Assembly: GCA_041390365.1 (NCBI GenBank)
Contig: JAWKQB010000001.1
Coordinates: 992,001 to 1,056,000, forward strand
DNA from: Syntrophotaleaceae bacterium
GTDB lineage: Bacteria; Desulfobacterota; Desulfuromonadia; Desulfuromonadales; Syntrophotaleaceae
DNA length: 64,000 nt
Direction: 5' to 3'
Shown here: one piece after another, positions 44,552 to 54,712 of the stretch
Layout: every line of letters starts with the position of its first letter
Numbering within the stretch: the first letter of the stretch is position 1
Notes under the pieces: model-generated
Databases searched by the model: none
What the model was told of the DNA's origin: nothing
What the model saw: the letters and a program-made list of their open reading frames with translations, nothing else
Program-made: the position numbers and the translations under genes

Positions 44552-45988
44552 ATGGACAGCCTGGATATCGAAGCGATCCTCGATGAGGTGGGCGAACTTC
44601 TCGCCGGTGCTGCAATCAGCAAAATATATCAGCCTTCGTCGGACACTCTGATCTTCAAGCTCTGGACCGGCCGCGAGTCCCACCGTCTTCTGATTTCGGT
44701 CGCTCCCGGTCGAGCGCGTATTCATCTCACCAACCAGCCGTATCCCAACCCGCCGGCACCGGCGCGTTTCTGTCAACTTCTGCGGGCGAGACTGACCAGG
44801 CTGATAAGGATGGAACAGGAGCCGGGAGGAAGGATCGTCCGCCTGGTGTTCAGCGGAGCGGCCAGAGGGACCGAAGGGCCCGCCGTATACACCCTTGTGG
44901 CAGAACTGTTCGATTCTCATGGAAATCTGGTGCTGCTGGACCAGCAGGGGCGCATTGTAGATGTCTTGAAAAGGATACGGGGAGACGGACGCAGAGAACT
45001 TCTCCCCGGCCGGGAGTATCACCAACCCCCCTCTCCACAGAATAGGATGCAAAGCGAAAGAAAATTGTCTTCCGTACCCTTAGAGGCTTCACCCTCCCAA
45101 GCGGCCGATGATGACTACATGCGGCGGGAAGGGCAGAGCGATGGCCTGGACGAAAGGCGGGTCCTGCAGACCCTCGTCCGGCGTCAATTGAAACGCCTGG
45201 CCACACGAAAGGCCCGGATTCTTATCGAGCGTGGGGCCGCGGAGGGTGCGGAGGATCTGCGGGAGAAGGGGGAATTGCTTTTGGCCAATCTGCACCGCCT
45301 GCGGCCCGGAATGGCGGCCGTCGACCTGGAAAACTATTACAGAGATCCGCCGGAACCGGTCTCCATCCCTTTGGAGGCGCGCCTGAACCCGAGGGAGAAT
45401 GCGGAGAAGTATTTTAACCGTTACAAAAAATTGAAGCGAAGCCGCGACCATATCGCCCGTCGCCTGAAAGTAACGGAAGACGAGTACAACTGGCTGGACC
45501 ATGTGGCGCTGGCTCTGGAAGAGGCGGAAACCGCAGATGATCTTGGCACGATCCGGCGGGAACTGACAGAGGCCCGTCTGCTGCCGCCGTTGCCCCGTCC
45601 CCCCGCTTCACAGCGCAGCGCCGATCCCGCCCGCGGGGTGAAGCAAGCCCTGTCTCCGAACGGCTATCGCCTCTACTGGGGGACCAGCAACCGGGTCAAC
45701 GACCATGTCAGCCGGCATCTGGTCAAGGGGGAAGACCTGTGGTTCCACGCCCTGAACATCCCCGGCTCTCACCTGGTTCTGAAAAAAGACCGGGAAGGCC
45801 CGGTTCCGCTCGAGGATCAGCTCTACGCCGCATCCCTGGCTGCCGGATATTCCCGGGGGAAAGGGGAGGGAAAAGTAGACGTGATGGTCGCAGAGGGCAA
45901 GTGGGTGAAAAAGTCCAAGGGGGCACGGCCCGGGCTGGTCGTGGTGAAACAGTACCGGACCTTGACGGTGGCTCCGAGGAGAGGATGA
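44552..45988 (+). CDS. NFACT-family protein (RqcH/fibronectin-binding-like)
   Basis: A protein of 478 residues. The NFACT-N domain (about 1-150, with ISKIYQPSSDTLIFKLW) is followed by a charged helical coiled-coil middle (about 190-345) and a C-terminal NFACT-R domain (about 368-475, with GTSNRVNDHVSRHLVKGEDLWFHALNIPGSHLVLK). RqcH relatives tag stalled nascent chains with alanine on 50S subunits. This version is shorter than Bacillus RqcH (about 570), so the helix-hairpin-helix part may be reduced. GGAAGGAC precedes the ATG. Confidence 0.88.
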   Translation: MDSLDIEAILDEVGELLAGAAISKIYQPSSDTLIFKLWTGRESHRLLISVAPGRARIHLTNQPYPNPPAPARFCQLLRARLTRLIRMEQEPGGRIVRLVFSGAARGTEGPAVYTLVAELFDSHGNLVLLDQQGRIVDVLKRIRGDGRRELLPGREYHQPPSPQNRMQSERKLSSVPLEASPSQAADDDYMRREGQSDGLDERRVLQTLVRRQLKRLATRKARILIERGAAEGAEDLREKGELLLANLHRLRPGMAAVDLENYYRDPPEPVSIPLEARLNPRENAEKYFNRYKKLKRSRDHIARRLKVTEDEYNWLDHVALALEEAETADDLGTIRRELTEARLLPPLPRPPASQRSADPARGVKQALSPNGYRLYWGTSNRVNDHVSRHLVKGEDLWFHALNIPGSHLVLKKDREGPVPLEDQLYAASLAAGYSRGKGEGKVDVMVAEGKWVKKSKGARPGLVVVKQYRTLTVAPRRG

Positions 45989-45992
45989 AGAC

Positions 45993-46013
45993 AGCCCATG
46001 GGCCATGGCTCAT
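45993..46013. repeat. Short 7-bp array after the NFACT gene
   Basis: Three units (AGCCCAT, GGGCCAT, GGCTCAT) begin 5 bp after the stop codon. It is another case of a heptamer array at a gene's 3' end. Confidence 0.55.
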
Positions 46014-46021
46014 TAAGCTTA

Positions 46022-46178
46022 CGGTTTTTCCAAATCGAAATCGCTATCGAAATCGAAATCGGGGGTTAGGCTTTTTAAACAAAAATCCAGAGCCAAAGGA
46101 CGATTTCGATCCCGATTTCGATTTCGATTTGGATAAAAACTTTGAAAAACCCTTTTTGCCACGAGCCACGAGCACTGA
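46022..46178. repeat. Inverted pair of 6-bp CGATTT arrays plus a 7-bp array
   Basis: AAATCG-oriented hexamers (46031-46064) and CGATTT-oriented hexamers (46101-46133) face each other and could fold into a long hairpin. Units of GCCACGA (46158-46178) follow and end 1 bp from the stop codon of the convergent proline dehydrogenase gene. The left arm with its flanks is an inverted near-copy of the block at 24420-24475. Confidence 0.85.
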
Positions 46179-46179
46179 T

Positions 46180-47091
46180 TTATTCCCTCAAATGCCTCAG
46201 CAGAAACCACAGATTCGCGGGGCGCTCGGCGAGGCGGCGCATGAAGTAGCCGTACCAGTCCTTGCCGTAGGGCAGGTAGATACGCACACGATGTCCTTTG
46301 CTGAGCAATTCGGCCTGCAGAGTGCGGCGAATGCCGTAGAGCATCTGGAATTCAAAATCGGATTCGTCCAGCCCGAATATGAAAGCCATATCGGAGGCAA
46401 ATTCGATCAATTTTTCGTCATGGGTGGCGATGGCCGGCTGCTGCCCCTCTTTGAGAAGGGTTTCCGCCAGGCGCATGAAGGACAGGAGAGTATCCTCCCT
46501 GTTCTGGAAGGCGACATTGGCGTTTTCCAGGTACGCCCCTTTGACCAGGCGAACGGGTATCCCCTCCCGGACTAGGTGGTCCAGATCTTCGCCCGAGGAA
46601 CGTAGGTGGGATTGTATGACGGTTCCGATGTTTTTATACTGGGCATGCGCCCGGTGAACCAGATCCAGGGTTATTTCGGTAAGATCGGAACCTTCCATGT
46701 CCACCCGGACGAAACGGTCATATTCCCTGGCCGTATTGAGGACCTGCAGAAGGTTTTCGAAGGCGAGATCCGGGTCGACCCGAACACCCAGATGGGATAG
46801 CTTGACCGAGAGCCCGGCATCGAGATTTTCCCGGGCGAGATCACGGACAAGAGCTGTATATTCCTCAACGGCTGCGGCCGCATCCTGCGCAGCCGATACT
46901 TCCTCCCCCAGATAATCGAGAGTGACCTTGAAGCCTTCCCGGTTGAGGCGATAGGTGGTGTTCAGAGCTTCCAGGCGGGTTTCTCCAGCGACAAACCGCT
47001 TTTTGGCCCGGCTTCCAAAATGGTTTTTGCGAAAAAACTCTTCGAGGAACCGTTGTCGGGAAAGAAAAAGGAGCATTCGGCGCAAAAGCAT
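46180..47091 (-). CDS. Monofunctional proline dehydrogenase
   Basis: A 303-residue FAD-dependent TIM-barrel enzyme. VKLSHLG, RVDMEGSD, IQSHLRSS, VRLVKGAYLE, ATHDEKLIEFA and FQMLYGIR appear in the order seen in PutA/PRODH domains. The C-terminus has VRIYLPYGKDWYGYFMRRLAERPAN, with the proline-binding Tyr and two Arg. It oxidises proline to pyrroline-5-carboxylate; the P5C dehydrogenase is not fused and not adjacent. Confidence 0.95.
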   Translation of the reverse strand: MLLRRMLLFLSRQRFLEEFFRKNHFGSRAKKRFVAGETRLEALNTTYRLNREGFKVTLDYLGEEVSAAQDAAAAVEEYTALVRDLARENLDAGLSVKLSHLGVRVDPDLAFENLLQVLNTAREYDRFVRVDMEGSDLTEITLDLVHRAHAQYKNIGTVIQSHLRSSGEDLDHLVREGIPVRLVKGAYLENANVAFQNREDTLLSFMRLAETLLKEGQQPAIATHDEKLIEFASDMAFIFGLDESDFEFQMLYGIRRTLQAELLSKGHRVRIYLPYGKDWYGYFMRRLAERPANLWFLLRHLRE

Positions 47092-47287
47092 CGTGGGGGC
47101 CCTTCGCTATAATTTCCAGAGGCGCCTTATGGAATGGATATGAGGTCTGGTGGACGGCAGCGTGACCTGAGGTGTGTCAATTTGCTGAAGAAAGGCAAGG
47201 GAAGCGGGGGGGCAATTCAGTACGCAAGATGCCCCCGTTACCCGGTTCCGAAAAGCAGACGGACAAACTGGCCCAGTCTTCCAGGGG

Positions 47288-47563
47288 TCAATTGTTGATT
47301 CTGTCCCTAAGCGCTTTGCCGACCTTGAAAAAAGGGAGTTTTTTGGGTTTAACCTGGATGACTTCCCCCGTTTTCGGATTCCGGCCGGTGTATGCCTTGT
47401 AATCCTTGACCACGATGCTTCCGAAACCGCGAATTTCTATACGGCCTCCATCCGCCAAAGTCTGTGTCATTGACTGCAACAGGATATTGACGATCTCTTC
47501 GGCCTTCTTGTAGGTCAAACCTTTTTCCCGGGCCAAAGCTTCTACAAGTTCAGATTTGTTCAT
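47288..47563 (-). CDS. HU/IHF-family DNA-binding protein
   Basis: A 91-residue protein beginning MNKSELVEALA, with GRNPKTGE at the tip of the DNA-binding arm and a C-terminal LPFFKVGKALRDRIN. IHF-like features (FKVGKAL) and HU-like ones are mixed, so the subtype is uncertain. It bends DNA in the nucleoid. AGGCATG context before the ATG gives a good ribosome-binding site (GGAGG). No other gene was seen in 47564-47816. Confidence 0.95.
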   Translation of the reverse strand: MNKSELVEALAREKGLTYKKAEEIVNILLQSMTQTLADGGRIEIRGFGSIVVKDYKAYTGRNPKTGEVIQVKPKKLPFFKVGKALRDRINN

Positions 47564-47816
47564 GCATGCCTCCGGCGAGATTTGATGGCATCCGTCGGTC
47601 CGATGGGGACGGGACCGAAAAGATTGGGGTCTTGTGTCCGCAATCAGCCAGCCTCCTGAAAACAGATCGCATCTTCAAACCGGGCAATCAGTTCAACGGC
47701 CCGAGCATGGCATGGGTGGTAGCGAGTTAAACGCCTAAATTGTCTTTGTATTTAACGATATCCGGGTGTGCCCGCGCTGTCAACCGGCTACAATTTTTTC
47801 CTGGGAAGATCCGGGA

Positions 47817-47850
47817 ATTGTCAACCGTCTTTATGTGGCTTGTTGACAAT
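47817..47850 (+). promoter_or_regulatory. BirA-like operator overlapping the bioB promoter
   Basis: A perfect inverted repeat, ATTGTCAAC (47817-47825) and GTTGACAAT (47842-47850), has 16 bp between arms, close to the TTGTAAACC-N14/15-GGTTTACAA consensus of proteobacterial BirA operators. The right arm contains a TTGACA -35 (47843-47848), with TATATT/TATTTT as -10 near 47864-47871. Biotin-loaded BirA bound here would block transcription. Confidence 0.75.
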
Positions 47851-47902
47851 CCCCTGTCTTGCCTATATTTTGACCCGACAAGTCGACGAAAAGGGGAAGC
47901 AA

Positions 47903-49622
<1,720 letters not shown>

Positions 49623-49718
49623 ATATATCCTTAATCTGAGAATCAGAATTAGGTATGAGGGGGGTGATCACTTTACCCCCAAGAGCTTTTCATCATAGAG
49701 GGTACCACAGAGGAATTC

Positions 49719-51071
49719 ATGACCAAGGAACAAATTCTCGAATTCGACCGCCGCCACGTCTGGCATCCCTGCACCCAGGAGAAGGACCACGAAACCTTTC
49801 CGCCCATTCCCGTTTCCCACGGGGAGGGGGTCTATCTGGTGGACATGGACGGCAAACGCTACATTGACGGGGTGTCCTCCTGGTGGGTCAATCTTTTCGG
49901 CCATAATCATCCCCGTCTCAATCGAGCCCTGGCCGAGCAGGCCGGACGGGTCGCCCATCATATTTTTGCCGGTTTTACCCATGAATCTGCCGTGGAACTG
50001 GCCCGTAGACTTTGCGAAATGACCCCCGGCCATTTGACTAAAGTTTTTTTCGCCGACAACGGATCATCCGCGGTGGAAGTGGCTCTGAAAATGAGTTTTC
50101 AGTACTGGCAGCAGACGGGTCATATCCGGAAGACCCGGTTCGTTTCTCTGAGCGAAGGCTACCACGGAGAAACCATCGGCGCTCTTTCGGTCAGCGGCTG
50201 CGATCTCTATCGGCAGGTCTATCAGCCACTGCTGCTGGATACCTGGCGGGTCCAGGGACCCGATTGCTATCGCTGCCCCTATGGACAGGAGCGAAACAGT
50301 TGTGCTGCCCAGTGCTTCGAACACCTTGAAAAACTTGTCGTCTCCCGCAGAGATGAAATTGCTGCCGTAATCGTCGAACCCCTGATCCAGGGTGCGGCGG
50401 GCATGCGCATCTACCCTCCTGTCTATCTGAAAAAACTGCGGCGCCTGTGCGACGACTGCCAGGTTCACTACATTGCCGACGAGATCGCCGTGGGTTTCGG
50501 CAGAACCGGCAGAATGTTCGCCAACGAGCATGCGGGGGTGGCGCCCGATCTGCTCTGCCTGTCCAAGGGGATTACCGGGGGGTATATGCCCCTCTCGGTG
50601 ACCCTGGCCATTGAAGACATTTACCGGGCCTTTTACGACGAGTATCCGACCCTCAAGGCCTTTCTCCATTCCCACTCCTACAGCGGCAATCCTCTGGCCT
50701 GTGCCCTCGCCGTCGAAGTGCTGAAAATCTTCGAGGAGGAACGGATTCTCGAGAGCCTGATCGGAAAGATGGCGATACTCGACAAGGCGGTGGAGCGTTT
50801 CGAGAGTTTGCCCCACGTCGGTGAATTCCGTCGCTGCGGTATGGTGGCAGCGCTGGAACTGGTCCTGGACAAGACGGGCAAGGTTCCTTTTCCGTGGCAG
50901 GAAAGGCGAGGCTATCGGGTTTTTCAGGAATCATTGAAAAGAGGCGCGTTGCTGCGGCCCCTGGGAAACGTCGTTTACTTCATGCCGCCGTTGACCATAT
51001 CTTCCGCCGAACTGGAGACTCTGCTCGATATCGCGTATGATTCGGTTATAACTACAGTAGCTGGTGGCTAG
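49719..51071 (+). CDS. bioA: Adenosylmethionine-8-amino-7-oxononanoate aminotransferase
   Basis: A 450-residue class III aminotransferase. HVWHPCTQEKDHE and DGVSSWWVNLFGHNHP are BioA-specific, YHGETIGALSVSG follows, and the PLP lysine is in CLSKGITGGYMPLS. It makes diaminopelargonate. The last four residues (VAGG) and the TAG stop lie in a heptamer array at 51057-51084, so the native C-terminus may have been altered by the repeat. AGAGGAATTC precedes the ATG. bioF and bioC/H are not in the window. Confidence 0.96.
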   Translation: MTKEQILEFDRRHVWHPCTQEKDHETFPPIPVSHGEGVYLVDMDGKRYIDGVSSWWVNLFGHNHPRLNRALAEQAGRVAHHIFAGFTHESAVELARRLCEMTPGHLTKVFFADNGSSAVEVALKMSFQYWQQTGHIRKTRFVSLSEGYHGETIGALSVSGCDLYRQVYQPLLLDTWRVQGPDCYRCPYGQERNSCAAQCFEHLEKLVVSRRDEIAAVIVEPLIQGAAGMRIYPPVYLKKLRRLCDDCQVHYIADEIAVGFGRTGRMFANEHAGVAPDLLCLSKGITGGYMPLSVTLAIEDIYRAFYDEYPTLKAFLHSHSYSGNPLACALAVEVLKIFEEERILESLIGKMAILDKAVERFESLPHVGEFRRCGMVAALELVLDKTGKVPFPWQERRGYRVFQESLKRGALLRPLGNVVYFMPPLTISSAELETLLDIAYDSVITTVAGG

Positions 51072-51084
51072 TTGCTGGTGGCTG
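51057..51084. repeat. 7-bp array at the bioA stop codon
   Basis: Four units of GTAGCTG/GTGGCTA/GTTGCTG type. The bioA TAG is formed across units two and three. A 13-bp stretch of it (51064-51076) is repeated in inverted orientation at 51187-51199, on the far side of the MITE-like element. Confidence 0.85.
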
Positions 51085-51099
51085 GCCGCCGCCGCAGGC

Positions 51100-51188
51100 C
51101 TAGCCTGAGTTAAGCCGAGAAGGCGCAACGCAAACAGCGGCCAAAAGGGCCGGAATTTGAAGGCAGGATAAACCGCACGGGACACTAG
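51100..51188. mobile_element. MITE-like 89-bp element, copy 2
   Basis: Shares with 13816-13903 a long, nearly identical core (from about 51120) and the right end, again bounded by CTAG. The left end is diverged, so its inverted repeat is poor. It is flanked by heptamer repeats in opposite orientation and lies between bioA and the nicotinamidase gene. Confidence 0.65.
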
Positions 51189-51221
51189 CAACTAGCCACT
51201 GAATTGAAAGGAAGTGCGCCC

Positions 51222-51791
51222 ATGCTTCAGCCCGCAAAGATGCTGCAGGAAGGTGATGGACTGCTGGTCGTGGACGTGCAGAACGATTTCTGCCCCGGTG
51301 GAACTCTGGCCATCGAGGGGGGCGACGAGGTCGTTCCTGTTCTCAATTCCTGGATCCAGGCCGCACGAGAACGAGGATTGCCGGTTTATCTGTCCCGTGA
51401 TTGGCATCCAAAAGGGCATCCCAGCTTCTCGCCCCAACAGGGACCCTGGCCGGTGCATTGCCTGCAGGATACCGAAGGGGCCGCTTTCCACCCGGATCTG
51501 ATGGTTCCCGAAGGCTCCGTGGTGGTGACCAAGGGTGTTCGTTTCGACCAGGATCAGCTGTCCGTTTTTGACGAAACGGGATTTTCCGCCAAGCTGCGGC
51601 GCGACGGTGTCAGACGCCTCTGGATCGGAGGACTGGCGCTCGACGTTTGTGTCATGGAGTCGGCAATGGACGCCCGTCGTGAGGGGTTCGAAGTCTGCCT
51701 GCTGTTGCCGGCCTGCCGGCCGGTCACCAGAGAGGGAGGCGAAAAGGCTCTGGACCGGTTGCGCCGGATGGGTGCGGAAGTGATTAACTGA
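51222..51791 (+). CDS. pncA: Nicotinamidase/isochorismatase-family hydrolase
   Basis: A 189-residue protein. The catalytic triad is recognisable: Asp in VVDVQNDFCPGG, Lys in VVTKGV and Cys in GLALDVCVMESA. SRDWHPKGHPSFS supplies the metal-binding Asp and two His typical of nicotinamidases, which separates it from isochorismatases. It turns nicotinamide into nicotinate for NAD salvage. ATG 51222 follows AAAGGAAG; a TTG six codons earlier is less likely. The AT-rich gap 51792-52110 after it shows no gene or clear terminator. Confidence 0.85.
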   Translation: MLQPAKMLQEGDGLLVVDVQNDFCPGGTLAIEGGDEVVPVLNSWIQAARERGLPVYLSRDWHPKGHPSFSPQQGPWPVHCLQDTEGAAFHPDLMVPEGSVVVTKGVRFDQDQLSVFDETGFSAKLRRDGVRRLWIGGLALDVCVMESAMDARREGFEVCLLLPACRPVTREGGEKALDRLRRMGAEVIN

Positions 51792-52110
51792 AAAAGCATG
51801 CAAGCAAACGGCGCAAACCGCCGGGCAATGTGGTCTGATTTCCTCATAAAAATATTTGCAAAATCCTGATATTAAAACGACATTTCCAGCCATTTTAATC
51901 CTTTTTTTCAAAGAAAAAAATACCTTCACCCCATTAAAATCCTTGTAATTGCTTTTCAGATTCGCTAAAAATATTGTGTCATTCCGGGTTCTTATCGGTT
52001 GATTGGCAATCATCCTCTGTTTTGCCCCGCCGCTGGATCGATCAGACAGAATCCCTTTCGGTTTTTTCGGAAAATCCCCTGTTCCATTTCCTTGAAACGA
52101 AGGTTGGTCC

Positions 52111-53349
52111 ATGGCTCCTGCCACCGCCGTCATAGACGCTTCTCTCGACTTTAATGGCGATCCTCGGGTCCTGCTGCGAAAGTTTACCTGGGTGGGACTT
52201 CTTTGCCTTGTCGCCATTCTGGTGACGGCGACTTACGGCATCTTCCGCGTTTTTTCCTGGCAGTTGAAAAAGAGGATCGAAGAAAATGCCCCCGGGATCT
52301 GCCAGGTTGTCATGATAAAGGACAAGAAGAGCCTGATCTCGGTCGACGCCGCAGGACGAACCACGCTGAAACTCCCCGCGGCGGATCGACCCTTGTTTGA
52401 TAAGCGGCTGCGAAACTATCTCGAATCCTTTGCTGCCGATTCAATGCGGGTTTATGATCTGGATTATCGAATCATCTACGAAACCTTCAACCAAAAAGCG
52501 GGGGAGTCGGGCCAACGGATTCCGGAATTGGCGGCCGCACTTTCCGGAACAACGGCCCATCGGCTTGAAAAGAACGTCCTTGCACCCGACCTCGAGGGAA
52601 ACCTTCAGGGGCCCGCCGACCAGGTGGTCAGTTACATCCCCATCTGGGGCCGCAATCGTAGGGTTCTAGGCGCTTTCGAGATTCGCAAAAGCCTTGGGCC
52701 TTACCGTCACGAGATTGCCCGCCAGGTGGCTTTTTCGGCCCTGGTGCTGGGAGGGGTGCTCATTGCTCTTTTCGGCTGTATCTATATCATGGTTAAAAAG
52801 GGAACCGAGCGACTGGCCCGGGCTCAGGAGATTCTTCATTTTCTGGCAACCACCGATCCCCTGACCGGCGTTTTCAACCGCCGGGAGGTATTGGTAAAGG
52901 CCGACGCGAGTTTTTCCCGACGGGGAAGGGACTCCAACAACAGATCCAACCATGTCTTCGGTTGCCTGATGCTCGATTTCGACGATTTCAAAAACATCAA
53001 CGATCGACATGGTCATCATGTCGGTGATCGGGTTCTGCAGGAACTGGCGACCCGGCTCAAATCGACCTTGCGGCCTTATGACATCGTCGGCCGCTTCGGC
53101 GGCGAAGAGTTCCTGGTGGTGATGCCCGAGACTACCTCGGAACAGTGCCGGGACATTGCCGAGAGATTGGGCCGGGCGGTCAGGGAAAAACCTTTTGTGG
53201 TCGACAACCTGGAAATCGAGTGTTCGATCAGTATCGGCGGGGCGACCGCCCATCCTTTCGATAAGGATGTCGCGAGTATTATTCAGAGGGCTGACGAAGG
53301 GCTCTATCAGGCAAAAAGACTGGGCAAGGATTGCGCTGCCTGGTGTTGA
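52111..53349 (+). CDS. Membrane-bound diguanylate cyclase (GGDEF)
   Basis: A protein of 412 residues. TM1 is at about 22-48, a periplasmic sensor region at 50-205, TM2 at about 205-228 and a GGDEF domain from 250 to the end. The active-site motif is GGEEF (330-334), and the RPYD five residues before it is an intact RxxD inhibitory site, so product inhibition by c-di-GMP is expected. DPLTGVFNRRE and LDFDDFKNINDRHGH are conserved. No EAL domain. The periplasmic domain is not a recognised type. Confidence 0.92.
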   Translation: MAPATAVIDASLDFNGDPRVLLRKFTWVGLLCLVAILVTATYGIFRVFSWQLKKRIEENAPGICQVVMIKDKKSLISVDAAGRTTLKLPAADRPLFDKRLRNYLESFAADSMRVYDLDYRIIYETFNQKAGESGQRIPELAAALSGTTAHRLEKNVLAPDLEGNLQGPADQVVSYIPIWGRNRRVLGAFEIRKSLGPYRHEIARQVAFSALVLGGVLIALFGCIYIMVKKGTERLARAQEILHFLATTDPLTGVFNRREVLVKADASFSRRGRDSNNRSNHVFGCLMLDFDDFKNINDRHGHHVGDRVLQELATRLKSTLRPYDIVGRFGGEEFLVVMPETTSEQCRDIAERLGRAVREKPFVVDNLEIECSISIGGATAHPFDKDVASIIQRADEGLYQAKRLGKDCAAWC

Positions 53350-53706
53350 TTATTCTGACGTATTTTTTGACTCACCTCCGGTAATTTCTGTAGGTCACTA
53401 CCCAAAACCTGCATTCTGGTTTTGTTCCGCATCCAAATCTATCTTTGTTTTTCCCGGCGATTTCCTGAAAACCGATGAATCCTGAATCTCATCGGGTTCG
53501 ACTCCCGACGAGCCTATCGAAACTGCCTTCTTGTCGTGCCCGCAAAGCCCTGAACTGAAGGAAGACTTGCCTGCTACCGTTTTAGATAAGCTGGGAGACT
53601 CCGGCTTTGTTGGCAGGAACTTTGCTAAGGCTGGAAAGGAGGAATTGTCAGTGCAAAGTCATGAAAGATTATGACTGAAGGCCTTCAGGTTTTGCAGGAG
53701 GAAAGG

Positions 53707-54549
53707 ATGATCGGCGGTTGGACCAAAAGATGCCATAGCAATGCTCTGATTCTGCTCGTCCTGGGGTTTTGCCTGTTTTCGGTTCCGGCGAGAGCGGATA
53801 TCAAGGTTTTGCATCTGCGACACATATCGTCCAATAGGGCACTACCAATGGTAAAGGATCTCATCGGCAGCAGCGGCAAAGTGACCGAATGGGAAAATAA
53901 ACTGATCGTCAACGCCTCCCCGGAGGAGATAGCTTCTGTTGAGGAGGTTTTGAGTCAGATCGATGTGCCCCCTGTCATGCTGAAAATTTCAGTCAGACGA
54001 GAAAACCGCAGTGTTCTCGCCGGCCACGATAACCTGGGCCTTCCTCCCGTGGACCGTCCCCCTGGCAACAAGTCGTCAAATTTAAATCTCGGCAATTCGC
54101 TGGAAGAGACGGAATATTTTCTGCGGGTGCAGGAAGGGCTGCAGGGGTTTCTTCTGGTCGGTCAATCGGTGCCTTTCATCCGGGAAATGGCGGTTCTTGC
54201 CCATCGCCATGCCGGATATCGTCAAAATCTTGACTTTCAGCTTATCAATTCCGGGTTCTGGGTCCGCCCGGTTCTGGTAGGAGAAATGGCCCATCTGGAC
54301 ATCCGTCCCCATCTGGAAGGGTTTCAAAAAAATTCCGCCGGCCTGACCGGGATGCCAAGTCCTATCGACCTGCAGAACCTTGAAACATCAGTGCGGGTAC
54401 CTCTTGGCCGATGGGTTGATATAGCGGGGGTGCTCAGGGAGGCCGATGAAATCTCCCGCGCTATCGTCACCTGGAAAACAGGCAACTCCCGGAAAGAAAC
54501 TACCCTGTGGCTGAAGATCGACCGCCAACAGGACGATTTTCACGACTGA
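53707..54549 (+). CDS. Exported secretin N-domain-like protein
   Basis: A 280-residue protein. A signal peptide (about 1-31, ending PARADI) precedes a domain of about 70 residues (IKVLHLRHISSNRALPMVKDLIG...LIVNASPEEIASVEEVLSQID) that matches the N1/NolW-type ring domain of secretins. The following region lacks the pore-forming secretin domain. It may be a secretin accessory or a shortened homologue. ATG 53707 is set by AGGAGGAAAGG. The upstream gap 53350-53706 holds no gene; structured stretches there are discussed in the findings. Confidence 0.65.
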   Translation: MIGGWTKRCHSNALILLVLGFCLFSVPARADIKVLHLRHISSNRALPMVKDLIGSSGKVTEWENKLIVNASPEEIASVEEVLSQIDVPPVMLKISVRRENRSVLAGHDNLGLPPVDRPPGNKSSNLNLGNSLEETEYFLRVQEGLQGFLLVGQSVPFIREMAVLAHRHAGYRQNLDFQLINSGFWVRPVLVGEMAHLDIRPHLEGFQKNSAGLTGMPSPIDLQNLETSVRVPLGRWVDIAGVLREADEISRAIVTWKTGNSRKETTLWLKIDRQQDDFHD

Positions 54550-54712
54550 TTTTAAATTGCCATTAATTTTCTTTTCTGCTATAAACACACGCTCCCTTTC
54601 GGGTTGTCGCCGAAACAGGCCGGAAAGGAAGCAGCGGCGGCTTGCTGCCTTGAAAAATAAGGATAGACTATCCGCTTGATAACTGAATTGATTCAGGCTT
54701 CAAAGGATTGAA

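Noticed and set aside
53480..53515. T-arm-like hairpin suggesting a tRNA or tmRNA 3' end
   Set aside because: No matching acceptor strand, anticodon arm or D-arm is found 60-95 bases upstream, and no CCA-like end follows.
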